A stretch of 64,000 bases of DNA. Source: Collinsella sp. MSK.8.10. GTDB lineage: Bacteria; Actinomycetota; Coriobacteriia; Coriobacteriales; Coriobacteriaceae. The stretch lies in NCBI RefSeq assembly GCF_019041915.1, contig NZ_JAHPYF010000001.1, positions 558,001 through 622,000 of the forward strand, in the 5' to 3' direction. The translations under genes and the position numbers were made by a program. Positions 45,381-53,448 of this stretch are shown here, piece by piece. Within the stretch, counting starts at the first letter, position 1. The number at the start of each line of letters is the position of its first letter. The notes below the pieces were generated by a model. It was not told the DNA's origin and searched no databases. It saw only the letters and a program-made list of their open reading frames with translations.

Positions 45381-45665
45381 ACCATCACTCCCCCATGCAA
45401 AAACGCTGCAATTGTTTAACGTTATAGCTCAATTGAGGAGCAGCGGCGGCAGGTTTTCGGTCAACTGGGGAGTTTTAGGCGTACGGGGTAAGGGCACGTC
45501 CGCTTTGGAGCAGTGGGGCGACGCTCCCCTATCGCAGCGACAGGCGCGCGGGCCACTGCGCGCGGTTTATTGGCCACTTTGGAGGATGTCCCGACAGGCT
45601 CGCGCCGGTCCAAAAAGTTGGCGCGGCAAGAAAAATGCGCCCCTATGGGCGCACCATCCCGTTTG
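45381..45665. other. Spacer upstream of the hydrogenase operon
   Basis: A TATAAC (minus strand, near 45422) about 40 bases upstream of echAB is a possible -10 box. The rest is G+C-rich with no gene that I can support. The end nearest the HTH gene holds that gene's terminator. Confidence 0.4.
45631..45653 (-). terminator. Terminator of the HTH gene
   Basis: On the minus strand TGCGCCC, loop ATAG, GGGCGCA and five T. A 7-bp perfect stem, 12 bases after the stop. Confidence 0.85.
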
Positions 45666-46061
45666 CTATTCCGCCTTTTTAACGCGCGGCTTGCGACCGC
45701 GCGGCTTATCGACCAGTGCGGCCTCACCGCCCTCGCGGTACTGACGGCACCAAGCCTTGACCGAAGACTCGCTGGGAATCTTGTGCTTGATCATGGCCTC
45801 GCGAACCGTCAAGCCGTTTTCCAGACGGTCCTTAACCACAGCGAGCTTTACGTCGTACGAATAGGTGTGATGATGCGAACCGGCATTGAGAACGGCGTCG
45901 GCACCGCCCACGGCATACGCGCGGGCCCACTGACGAGCCGTGGCCTGGGGAATGCCAAGCTCCGCGGCGAGGGCGCGATGACCGACCCCCTCTTGAAGGA
46001 TCTCGACGGCGCGCTGCCTAACCTCGGGCGCATGCGTGCGAGTCCTAGTTGCTTCCGACAT
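45666..46061 (-). CDS. Solitary double-HTH protein, IS3 OrfA-like
   Basis: About 131 residues with two helix-turn-helix units: AVEILQEGVGHRALAAELGI in the first half and VVKDRLENGLTVREAMIKHK in the second, then a basic tail (PRGRKPRVKKAE). This is the arrangement of IS3/IS630-type transposase N-terminal proteins, but there is no OrfB, no terminal repeats and its own promoter and terminator are present. It may be a domesticated DNA-binding protein rather than part of an active element. Start: ATG 46059-46061; a GTG three codons upstream (46068-46070) is also possible. Confidence 0.75.
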   Translation of the reverse strand: MSEATRTRTHAPEVRQRAVEILQEGVGHRALAAELGIPQATARQWARAYAVGGADAVLNAGSHHHTYSYDVKLAVVKDRLENGLTVREAMIKHKIPSESSVKAWCRQYREGGEAALVDKPRGRKPRVKKAE

Positions 46062-46114
46062 ACCTGCCACTTCTTAGCCTTAACCGTTAATCTGCTTTCT
46101 TACGTGCAAGTTAG

Positions 46115-46123
46115 ATAGTAGCA
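46115..46123 (-). promoter_or_regulatory. Extended -10 box for the HTH gene
   Basis: TGCTACTAT on the minus strand (TGn motif plus TACTAT) about 55 bases before the start codon. Confidence 0.45.
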
Positions 46124-46397
46124 TTTTAGCGTTTGCTCAAAGCAGTTAATTAAAATAGACGCGGCGTTATCTGGGCATTTGGCACCAAATTACGACATTT
46201 CTTTATCGATTATTTACGCTGGTAGCTGACTCGCAGCTAATCGTCATTCGCTTGTCAACAAAATTGGCATCTCTTTATGTCCTTTGGTATAGAGGATATA
46301 GTTATTAACCCCTCCCCCAATAATTTTGAGTGATCTGCAGGACAGTAGACGTCCTCACTCCTCATGATTACCGCGCATTGCCATCCACCGGAGCAAA
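46124..46397. other. A+T-rich intergenic spacer
   Basis: No gene is supported. The segment is distinctly richer in A+T than its neighbours (TTAATTAAAATAG, TATAGAGGATATAG). A 60-codon open frame on the minus strand has no ribosome-binding site or family resemblance. The tract between a tnp-like gene and a terminator may be a remnant of an older insertion. Confidence 0.4.
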
Positions 46398-46435
46398 ACA
46401 AAAAGGGCGGGACCTGCTGCGCTTGCAGGCCCCGC
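46398..46435 (-). terminator. Terminator of the OYE-family gene
   Basis: Minus strand: GCGGGGCCTGC pairs with GCAGGTCCCGC (one mismatch), then CC and a T run. It lies 75 bases past the stop. Confidence 0.8.
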
Positions 46436-46510
46436 ACCGGTTGACACCCGACGGGACACAGCCGGGCGAGACGGATCCGTGCTACCGCCCCGCCTGGCCG
46501 CGATGTTCAA

Positions 46511-48541
46511 CTACAGCTCGTTGGCCGCGTGATATGCCGTGCGAATGGCGCTCGCAATGTCGGCGGTGCGCTCGCCCGAGCAGTCGCCCACGCGGGTCAC
46601 GGGCACCGTCACGCCATCCAAGTCAAACGCGTTGGCCTTGGAGCCCACGGCCATCACCACGTAATCGCAGGCGATCTTCACCGGCTCCTCGGCGCCGTCC
46701 TCGGTGGTGCGAACAGCCTCCACGCCCTCGTCGGTAATGGCGGTCAGGCGGGTCTTCACGTGCTGCTCCACGTTGTGCTCTGCAAAGTCGCTCATAATCA
46801 GCGGCAGAATGGTCTCGGACTCGCCCGCGGCAATCTTGTCGAGCATCTCGACAATCGCCACCTCGCAGCCGTGCTGCAGCAGGTACTCGGCAGTCTCGGT
46901 GCCCACCAGGCCACCGCCAATGACGGCGACGCGCCCGCTGAGCTCCACCTTGCCGGCCAGCACGTCCCAGCTCGAGACGACCTTCTCCGAGTCGGCGCCC
47001 GGAACGGGGATGACCACGTCGTGCGCGCCCACGGCCACAATCGCGGCGTCGGCGGCGTTGAGGTCCTCAGCGGTAGCGGCATGGCTGAGCTCAACCTTCA
47101 CGCCCAGGCCAGGCAGAATCTTCTCGTAGTACTCGACCGAGCGCATGATCTCGTCCTTGCGCGGAGGCGCAGCCGCCAGCACAATCTGGCCGCCCAAATG
47201 ATCGCTCGCCTCGTAGATGGTCACGTCGTAGCCGCGCTTGGCCGCCACGCGTGCGGCCTCCAGGCCGGCGATGCCGCCGCCCACCACGGCGATCTTCTTG
47301 TCGCCCTCGCCCGGTTTAATGGCGATGGTCGCCTCGTCGCCGTTCTCCGCGTTGAGCACGCACGAGATGTACTTGCGGTTTTGAATCGCATCGACGCAGC
47401 CCTTGTTGCAGTTGAGGCACTCGCGGATGGGCTCACCCGTGGCGGCCTTCAGCGCAATATCGGGGTCGCACATGAGCGAGCGGCCATAGGCGATGACGTC
47501 GGCGGCGCCGTCTTCCAGAATCTTCTCGCCGGCCTCGACCGAGACAACACGGCCCACGGTTGCCACCGGCACGGAGACCAGGGCCTTGACGCGCTCGGCC
47601 ACGGACAGCGTCCAGTTGTAGGGCATGGCGCCCATGGGCGGAATGGTGTCGCCCATGTTGCCGGTGTGGTTGGCCTGCGCGACCTGGATCATGTCGATGC
47701 CCGCGCCCTCGAGCAGCTTGGCAAACTCGCAGGCCTCGTCGGGCTGCAGGCCACCCTTGCCGCGCGGCGTGCCGTCGGGGTTCTCCATGATCACGGGGAG
47801 CTTGTACTCCACCATCAGCTGCGGCGCGGCTTCTTTAATGGCAGCGACGACCTCCAGCGCGTAGCGAACGCGGTTCTCGAACGAGCCGCCGTACTCGTCG
47901 GTGCGCTGGTTGAGGATGGCCGAGCACAGCGAACCCACCAAGCGGTCGCCGTGGACCTCGATGGCGTCGATGCCGGCCTGCTGCGCGCGAGCGGCCGAGG
48001 CAGCGATGGCCTCCTTGATCTGGGTGAGCTGCTCTACGCTCGCCTCGTTCACAAAGTGCTGCATGTCGTGATGCAGCTTGGCGTAGGCCTGGTTGCGGAT
48101 CTCGTTGGACTCGGCCATCTTGGCGGCAAAGGTCTCCTCGTCGCCGGCGGCCTTGGCCTCCTGCGCGGCCTTGGCGGCAGCCATGGATCCCATGACCATG
48201 CGGCCGACACCGGGCACGTCGTACTCGGGGTGGAACAGCTGCAGCGCAACCTTGGCACCGTGCTTGTGGACGGCGTCGGCCAGGGCCTTAAACGTGGGGA
48301 TCTGGGCGTCGGTCGCCAGCTTGGGCGTGGGGCTCGCGGTCATGACGGGAGCAACGTCGCCGATGACGATGTAGCTCACGCCGCCACGGGCCAGGCGCTC
48401 GTAAAAAGCCAGGCTGCGCTCGCCAATGGAGCCGTCGCGCTCCTCGTAGCCGGTGGTCAGCGGCGGGAACATAATGCGGTTCTTGAGCTCAAGGGGGCCA
48501 ACCGTAATGGGCTGGAGCAGCTTGGATGCAGGTGCGGTCAT
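46511..48541 (-). CDS. NADH:flavin oxidoreductase / 2-enoate reductase (Old Yellow Enzyme + FAD/NAD domain)
   Basis: An N-terminal FMN-binding TIM barrel (LKNRIMFPPLTTGY, HGDRLVGSLCSAILNQRTDE, YGGSFENRVRYALEV) is followed by a [4Fe-4S] site (CLNCNKGCVDAIQNRKYISC) and a dinucleotide-binding module with two GxGxxG-type motifs (VVGGGIAGLEAARVA, VIGGGLVGTETAEYL). This is the 2-enoate reductase/BaiCD-like layout that reduces C=C bonds in anaerobes; steroid, bile acid, cinnamate or fumarate-like substrates are all possible. Start set at ATG 48539-48541 with AGAGG seven bases upstream; ATG 48545-48547 is too close to it. About 676 residues, complete. Confidence 0.9.
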   Translation of the reverse strand: MTAPASKLLQPITVGPLELKNRIMFPPLTTGYEERDGSIGERSLAFYERLARGGVSYIVIGDVAPVMTASPTPKLATDAQIPTFKALADAVHKHGAKVALQLFHPEYDVPGVGRMVMGSMAAAKAAQEAKAAGDEETFAAKMAESNEIRNQAYAKLHHDMQHFVNEASVEQLTQIKEAIAASAARAQQAGIDAIEVHGDRLVGSLCSAILNQRTDEYGGSFENRVRYALEVVAAIKEAAPQLMVEYKLPVIMENPDGTPRGKGGLQPDEACEFAKLLEGAGIDMIQVAQANHTGNMGDTIPPMGAMPYNWTLSVAERVKALVSVPVATVGRVVSVEAGEKILEDGAADVIAYGRSLMCDPDIALKAATGEPIRECLNCNKGCVDAIQNRKYISCVLNAENGDEATIAIKPGEGDKKIAVVGGGIAGLEAARVAAKRGYDVTIYEASDHLGGQIVLAAAPPRKDEIMRSVEYYEKILPGLGVKVELSHAATAEDLNAADAAIVAVGAHDVVIPVPGADSEKVVSSWDVLAGKVELSGRVAVIGGGLVGTETAEYLLQHGCEVAIVEMLDKIAAGESETILPLIMSDFAEHNVEQHVKTRLTAITDEGVEAVRTTEDGAEEPVKIACDYVVMAVGSKANAFDLDGVTVPVTRVGDCSGERTADIASAIRTAYHAANEL

Positions 48542-48683
48542 GGACATTCCTCTCTTGTAGGCGCGGCGGCGATGATGCCGCGTAGTTGTCTAGAGGATAT
48601 GGCATGGGAATACAGCAGCGCAACGGAAATCGGCGGACAGCAGGTAGCGGCAGGCGGATGGGATGAGCCCAACAACAGGTTTT

Positions 48684-48738
48684 TCTCGATCTGTAACACC
48701 TAGCCGCCCAAATCGGGTCTAGATGTTACAGATCGAGA
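48684..48738. repeat. Perfect 15-bp inverted repeat
   Basis: TCTCGATCTGTAACA (48684-48698) and its exact complement (48724-48738) flank 25 bases; T and A-rich runs lie outside both arms, as in a bidirectional terminator. It sits between the OYE-family promoter region and the tRNA terminator. Confidence 0.7.
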
Positions 48739-48788
48739 TTTTGTTTGAGAGGCCGAGAATTGGACCGAAAACACGGTCCCGAAATAAC

Positions 48789-48817
48789 AAAAAAGCTCGC
48801 CGGCTAGGCCGACGAGC
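48789..48817 (-). terminator. Terminator of the tRNA gene
   Basis: Minus strand: a 10-bp stem with one G-T pair (48795-48804/48808-48817), short loop, then six T. It starts 11 bases after the tRNA. Confidence 0.88.
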
Positions 48818-48827
48818 TGCAAGTTCT

Positions 48828-48904
48828 TGGTCGCGGGGGCAGGATTTGAACCTACGACCTCCGGGTTATGAGCCCGGCGAGCTACCAGACTGCTCCACCC
48901 CGCA
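48828..48904 (-). tRNA. Initiator tRNA-Met (anticodon CAT)
   Basis: 77 bases on the minus strand with encoded CCA. The anticodon loop is CTCATAA, the anticodon stem carries the three consecutive G-C pairs (GGG/CCC) that mark bacterial initiator tRNA, and the D arm (GGAGCAG...GGTAGCTC) and TTCAAATC loop are regular. The first base U faces G72, a weak pair equivalent to the 1-72 mismatch of fMet tRNA. A terminator follows. Confidence 0.93.
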
Positions 48905-49100
48905 ATGTCTGGGCGCCTCATGTGCGCAAGAAAGAATATTACGCGGGAGTTCGGTAAACGGCAAGGAAAATCTCGTGGAGCATAATTCCTTCATATTTAA
49001 ACCCCTCAGCCCCTATCACCGTAAACGAATCGCAGCCGAGAGCCGTCGGCGGCGCGTATACAATGGTGCGCGTCCTTTTATGCCAACACTGGGAGTAGAC

Positions 49101-49874
49101 ATGCTGCTCGCTATCGATATGGGAAACACGCAGACGGCCATGGGCCTGTTTGACGGAGACGAGCTGGTGCAGTCGTGGCGCATGCCCACCGACCGCTCTT
49201 ATACCGCCGACGAGATCCATGTGCGCCTGATGGGTTTCTTTAAGATGTACGGCCTTTCGCTCGACGCGGTCGACGCGATCGCCTTTGCGGGCGTGGTGCC
49301 GCAGCTCTCGCGCGAATGGCACGCCGTGGCCGACCGCATTGCCGCAGATGCCATCGTCATCGGACCGCAGACGGCCGCGGTGACCAAGCTGCGCGCGGCG
49401 CGTCCCCAGGCCGTAGGTGCCGACCGCGTCGCTAACGCCGTTGCGGCCGAAACTTTCTACGGCGCGCCGGCAATCGTGGTGGACTTTGGCACCGCGACCA
49501 ATATCGACGTCATCGATGAGGACGGTTATTACATTGGTGGAGCGATTGCGCCGGGCATCCGCATTTCGATGGACGCGCTCGCCGCCCGAGCCGCCAAGCT
49601 CGCCAGCGTGCCGCTCGAGGCGCCCGAGCACGCCATCGGCCGCGATACCGAGGAGTGCATCAAGGTCGGCGCCGTGATGGGCGCCGCCGCCATGGCCGAG
49701 GGCCTGGTCGCGCGCATGAAGCGCGAGCTGGGCCGCGAGGATGCCACCGTTATCGCCACGGGCGGTCTCGCCGGCATCGTCGCCGATTCGACCGATGCCT
49801 TCGACGTAGTCGACGGACAGCTCACCATCAAGGGTATCTGCGAAATCTACCGCCGCATGCAGGAGCTGGGATAG
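49101..49874 (+). CDS. coaX: Type III pantothenate kinase
   Basis: First step of coenzyme A synthesis from pantothenate. The ASKHA fold shows AIDMGNTQTAMGLFDGD at the N-terminus, VGADRVAN, VVDFGTATNIDVIDEDG and GGAIAPGIRISMDAL with the catalytic acidic residues. 257 residues, normal. A longer upstream frame crosses the tRNA and is not coding; GGGAG lies five bases before ATG 49101. TACAAT at 49059-49064 may be the -10. A terminator hairpin follows at 49955-49981. Confidence 0.93.
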   Translation: MLLAIDMGNTQTAMGLFDGDELVQSWRMPTDRSYTADEIHVRLMGFFKMYGLSLDAVDAIAFAGVVPQLSREWHAVADRIAADAIVIGPQTAAVTKLRAARPQAVGADRVANAVAAETFYGAPAIVVDFGTATNIDVIDEDGYYIGGAIAPGIRISMDALAARAAKLASVPLEAPEHAIGRDTEECIKVGAVMGAAAMAEGLVARMKRELGREDATVIATGGLAGIVADSTDAFDVVDGQLTIKGICEIYRRMQELG

Positions 49875-49954
49875 AGCAGGGGCTTAAGTCGAGTACACCC
49901 GATGACACAGCTCCCCCGCAAACGTTCGCCAAGCCTATTCCTCAGATAGGCGAA

Positions 49955-49985
49955 ACCCTCCCCGGCACTGCCGAGGAGGGTCTTG
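49955..49985 (+). terminator. Terminator of coaX
   Basis: ACCCTCC (49955-49961) pairs with GGAGGGT (49975-49981) with an inner GGC/GCC, then CTTGTTG. Confidence 0.75.
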
Positions 49986-50020
49986 TTGTCATCGTTGTCT
50001 TTGAGCGCTGGCGCCTCGCG

Positions 50021-50722
50021 TTACAGCCCGCGAATCCGTACGACCTCGGGCGGAAACTCTTGCTCGCCGGCATCGGTCTTGATGGTCGCACGACCCCAGA
50101 TGTCCAGGCCCGCAAACACACCGACCGCAAGCGGCAAGCCGTTGGGCGACACCGCCGCAACTTGGCGGCCCAGCAGCGGCACCATGTCGAAGTACTCGCC
50201 CAGCACGGGAGCCAGCGGACCGGCAGCGCCCTGCGGCGTGTTGGCAACAACCGCCCAGGTGTCCACACGGGTCAGCACGGCGGCGGCCAACTCCTCGACC
50301 AGCGCTTCGTCGGCCGCATCCACACCGAGCTCGCTCAACGCCGAAAGCTCAATATCCACCGTCACGGCACCGAACATGCCCGCGGCACCGGCACCGCCGT
50401 TCACGGTAACGCGCGCGAACGACGTCTCAAATGCGGGCGCGCCGCACACAATGTCGCTCGGCCACTGGATACCCACCTTACCGGCAAGGCCCAACCCCGG
50501 CGTCGATGCCGTGCCCACGAGCGCGTCCATCATGCCCATCGCGGCCACAAACGGCAGGCCGTGGAAGGCATGCATGTTCACATCGGGGCGCACAACCAGC
50601 GAAAACGTCAGCGAAGCATCGCCCGCGCTCCACGCGCACCAGCCCGCGGACACGCCCTCGCGGCCCGCGTCGCGCGCCGCGTCGAGCTCGGTGCCGGCGA
50701 CAACAGCATTCATCTCGACCAT
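50021..50722 (-). CDS. BirA/LplA-fold protein, degenerate biotin ligase-like
   Basis: 233 residues. Segments SLTFSLVVRPDVNMHAFHGL, GIQWPSDIVCG and GRATIKTDAGEQEFPPEVVR align with the catalytic and C-terminal regions of biotin-protein ligases. The GRGRxGR nucleotide loop is missing and the catalytic Lys of KWPND is a Gln, so ligase activity is doubtful. It might bind biotin or another cofactor, or regulate it. The start ATG 50720-50722 directly follows the TAG of folP-folK, so the genes form an operon. Confidence 0.65.
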   Translation of the reverse strand: MVEMNAVVAGTELDAARDAGREGVSAGWCAWSAGDASLTFSLVVRPDVNMHAFHGLPFVAAMGMMDALVGTASTPGLGLAGKVGIQWPSDIVCGAPAFETSFARVTVNGGAGAAGMFGAVTVDIELSALSELGVDAADEALVEELAAAVLTRVDTWAVVANTPQGAAGPLAPVLGEYFDMVPLLGRQVAAVSPNGLPLAVGVFAGLDIWGRATIKTDAGEQEFPPEVVRIRGL

Positions 50723-52465
50723 CTACATACGCCCCAATTCGCCCACGATATGGCCCACGCGGTCCTCGGGCTCCTTGACCTCGACACCGTTGTAGCGGAA
50801 GAACCGCGCCGGGTCGTGCATCAGGTCCTCGAGCGGCACCAGCACAAAGTCGCGCTCGCCAATGAGAGGATGCGGCAGGCGCAGCTTTTTGCCGCCGTGG
50901 GTCTCGCCATCCATCCACAGCAGGTCCAGGTCGATGGTGCGCGGACCGTTGGCCTTGGCCTTTTTGGAGCGGTCGCGCCCCAGCTCGGCCTCGATCTTCA
51001 TGAGTTCATCGAGCAGCACCAGCGGCGCCAGCTCGGTCTTGATCTCGATGACGGCGTTGGCAAACGCGTCCTGGCGCGTCTCGTAGGCCGGCTCGCTCTC
51101 GTAAATCTTGGAGGAGTTAGACACGCAGGTGAGTGGAATCTCGGCGATCATCTCGCGTGCGGCGCGGATGTTGTCGCAGCGATGCCCCAGGTTGGAGCCC
51201 ACGGCCACAAACGCGCGGCGCGGCTGCGGCTTGGCAACCGCCCAGTAGCCGTTCAGGAACTGCGCAAAACCCGCGGCGTCGTGCACGCGCACGATGTTGG
51301 CACCGGCCTGGATGGCGCCCAGGCACACGCCAAACGTAGCGGCATCGCGCTCGGCGGCCTCGGTCACGCCCGAGACGGCGCCCACAAAGCGCTTGCGCGA
51401 CACGGCGCACATGAGCGGATAGCCCAGTGACGCCATCTTGGCAGTCTCGCGCTGGATGACGATGTCTTCGTTAGCCGACTTACCAAAGCCCGGGCCAGGA
51501 TCGATGCAGATGCGGTCGCGCGACACGCCGGCATGGATGAGCGTGCGGGCCTGGTCGGACAGAAAGCCCATGACGCGGCGCATGATGGGCGCCGAATCGG
51601 GCAGGGTGAAGCGGCGGAGCTGCGAGGTGGGCACGTAGGCTTCCTCGCGGCGGGCGCTGCGGCGCATCATGGCGGCCAGGCGGTCATTGGACTCCGATGC
51701 GGCCTCGGTGGCTGCGGGCGTGGCCTCGGGCGCGGGCGCGACGGTCTCGGCGGCAGTAGCCTGCTCGGCGGCCGGCGTCTCCTGCTCGCTTGAAGGCTCG
51801 GACGTGGGCTCCGGTTCGCCAAACGGCAACGAGGGCTGCACCACGCCGCCCGGAAGCTTGGCCTCCGGCTTAGGCTCGCCCAGCAACTTGCCGCGACGGC
51901 GGCGAGCCGGCTTCTCGGCCTCACGCGCGGCCTCGGCAGCCGCCTCGCGCGCCTTCTCGGCAACAAACGCCGCTGCCGAGGTATCGAGCTGCACCGTTGC
52001 GTGCGTGCGTGCGGGCGCGGCGACCTCGCCGGCATGCATCACGATGACGCCGCAGGTGCTCGTCTTAACGAACTCGACCATCTTGGGATCGGTGAAGCCG
52101 GTCACGTCGTTGACGATCGAGGCGCCGCAGCGCACGGCCGCCTTGGCAACCGCCACATGACGCGTGTCGATCGAGACGATGGCGCCCTCCTTGGCCAGCG
52201 CGCGCACCACGGGCAGCACGCGGCGAGCCTCCTCGTCGGGGTTGACCGGGGTAAAACCAGGGCGCGTGGACTCGCCGCCCACGTCGATGATGTCGGCGCC
52301 GGCGTCGAGCATCGCCAGGCCGTACTCGATGGCGGCATCGGGGTCGAAGTGCTCCCCGCCATCGCTAAACGAATCGGGCGTCACGTTGAGGACGCCCATG
52401 ATGCGCGGACGGTCAAAGCTGAGCTCGTACTTTCCGCACCGCCATGTCTTGCTGTCGTTCGCCAT
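50723..52465 (-). CDS. folP-folK: Fused dihydropteroate synthase / HPPK
   Basis: Two consecutive folate enzymes in one chain. DHPS: IMGVLNVTPDSFSDGG, GGESTRPG, NDVTGF, DPGPGFGK and SRKRFVG. HPPK begins near residue 417 with AFVAVGSNLGHRCDN and has GPRTIDLDLLWMDGE and PHPLIGERDFVLVPL. Between residues 147 and 290, where DHPS has a short loop, lies an Ala/Glu/Pro-rich insert with a basic patch (ARRRRGKLLGEPK); most enzymes lack it. ATG 52463-52465 is six bases from a perfect AGGAGG; a longer frame is unlikely. 580 residues. A downstream BirA-like gene is coupled. Confidence 0.92.
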   Translation of the reverse strand: MANDSKTWRCGKYELSFDRPRIMGVLNVTPDSFSDGGEHFDPDAAIEYGLAMLDAGADIIDVGGESTRPGFTPVNPDEEARRVLPVVRALAKEGAIVSIDTRHVAVAKAAVRCGASIVNDVTGFTDPKMVEFVKTSTCGVIVMHAGEVAAPARTHATVQLDTSAAAFVAEKAREAAAEAAREAEKPARRRRGKLLGEPKPEAKLPGGVVQPSLPFGEPEPTSEPSSEQETPAAEQATAAETVAPAPEATPAATEAASESNDRLAAMMRRSARREEAYVPTSQLRRFTLPDSAPIMRRVMGFLSDQARTLIHAGVSRDRICIDPGPGFGKSANEDIVIQRETAKMASLGYPLMCAVSRKRFVGAVSGVTEAAERDAATFGVCLGAIQAGANIVRVHDAAGFAQFLNGYWAVAKPQPRRAFVAVGSNLGHRCDNIRAAREMIAEIPLTCVSNSSKIYESEPAYETRQDAFANAVIEIKTELAPLVLLDELMKIEAELGRDRSKKAKANGPRTIDLDLLWMDGETHGGKKLRLPHPLIGERDFVLVPLEDLMHDPARFFRYNGVEVKEPEDRVGHIVGELGRM

Positions 52466-52560
52466 GAACATCCTCCTAAAATGCCCACGCCGCCGAGCTT
52501 GGGGAGCTGGCGGCGGGGTCGCTTTGCACTCAGTCTTTCTATTGTATCCGCGCGCGCGGG

Positions 52561-53313
52561 CTAGAACGCAAACGCGGCCGCGATGTCGCAAGAAATCAGC
52601 AGGTCGGCATTTGCATCCTGATCGGTGGGAGCAAGGTTGCATATGGCCAGCGTATCGCCGGTAAAGTATCGCGTAAGGCCTGCCGCCGGATACACCACGA
52701 GCGAGGTCCCGCCCACAATGAGGGCATCGGCCGCGGCGATGGCGGCAACGGCACCGGTCAACACATGCTCGTCAAGCGGCTCTTCGTAGAGCACTACATC
52801 GGGCTTGATGCGGCCGCCGCACGCGGGGCACGCAGGCACGCCCGCGGCATCCTCGTGCTCGCGCGAGCAAATCCACTCGGCGCTATAGACCGCGCCGCAC
52901 GACTGGCAAATGTTGCGATGGACCGATCCGTGCAGCTCGAACACGCGCTGTGAGCCGGCCATCTGATGCAGGCCGTCGATATTTTGCGTCACCACGGCAT
53001 CAAGCTTACCGGCGCGCTCCAGCTCGGCCAGCTTGGTGTGGCAGCGGTTGGGCTTGGCGCCAAGCGAGATCATCTTGGTGCGGTAAAAGTCGAAGAACTC
53101 GGCCGGATGCGCCTCGTAAAAGCTATGCGACAGCATGGTCTCGGGCGGATAGGCAAACTGCTGGTGATACAGGCCGTCCATGCTGCGGAAATCGGGGATG
53201 CCACTTGCCGTGGAAACACCCGCGCCGCCAAAGAAGACCACGCGCTTGTGGGTGCCGAACAGCTCCGCCAGCGCGGCGGAGGCCTGCTTGGGATCCGTTA
53301 TTGCCTGCGTCAT
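52561..53313 (-). CDS. cobB: NAD+-dependent protein deacylase (sirtuin)
   Basis: Rossmann fold signature GAGVSTASGIPDFRS, catalytic region TQNIDGLHQMAG with His in VFELHGSV, and two zinc pairs (CQSCGAVY and CPACGGR). The C-terminal GTSLVVYPAA motif is intact. 250 residues, a class II/III-like bacterial sirtuin that removes acyl groups from lysines, such as those of acetyl-CoA synthetase. ATG 53311-53313 has a GGAG seven bases upstream. Likely a single transcription unit; the folate operon follows 96 bases later. Confidence 0.92.
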   Translation of the reverse strand: MTQAITDPKQASAALAELFGTHKRVVFFGGAGVSTASGIPDFRSMDGLYHQQFAYPPETMLSHSFYEAHPAEFFDFYRTKMISLGAKPNRCHTKLAELERAGKLDAVVTQNIDGLHQMAGSQRVFELHGSVHRNICQSCGAVYSAEWICSREHEDAAGVPACPACGGRIKPDVVLYEEPLDEHVLTGAVAAIAAADALIVGGTSLVVYPAAGLTRYFTGDTLAICNLAPTDQDANADLLISCDIAAAFAF

Positions 53314-53448
53314 ATGAGTTCTCCGTCCTTGTTGGTCGGGTAGCGTTGGGCGACGTCCCAGCATGCGGCCTTTAAGTCAGCATGCACGGAGCCCACCCCG
53401 CCCTTGTTGCGTTAATCTTAAGCCTGCCAACCCCGTCGAAAGGACACC

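Noticed and set aside
45666..46070. Active IS3 insertion sequence
   Set aside because: Only an OrfA-like gene is present; no OrfB, terminal inverted repeats or target duplication were found.
46255..46437. A 60-codon minus-strand open frame in the A+T-rich spacer
   Set aside because: No ribosome-binding site, overlaps the terminator of the OYE-family gene and shows no similarity to known small proteins.
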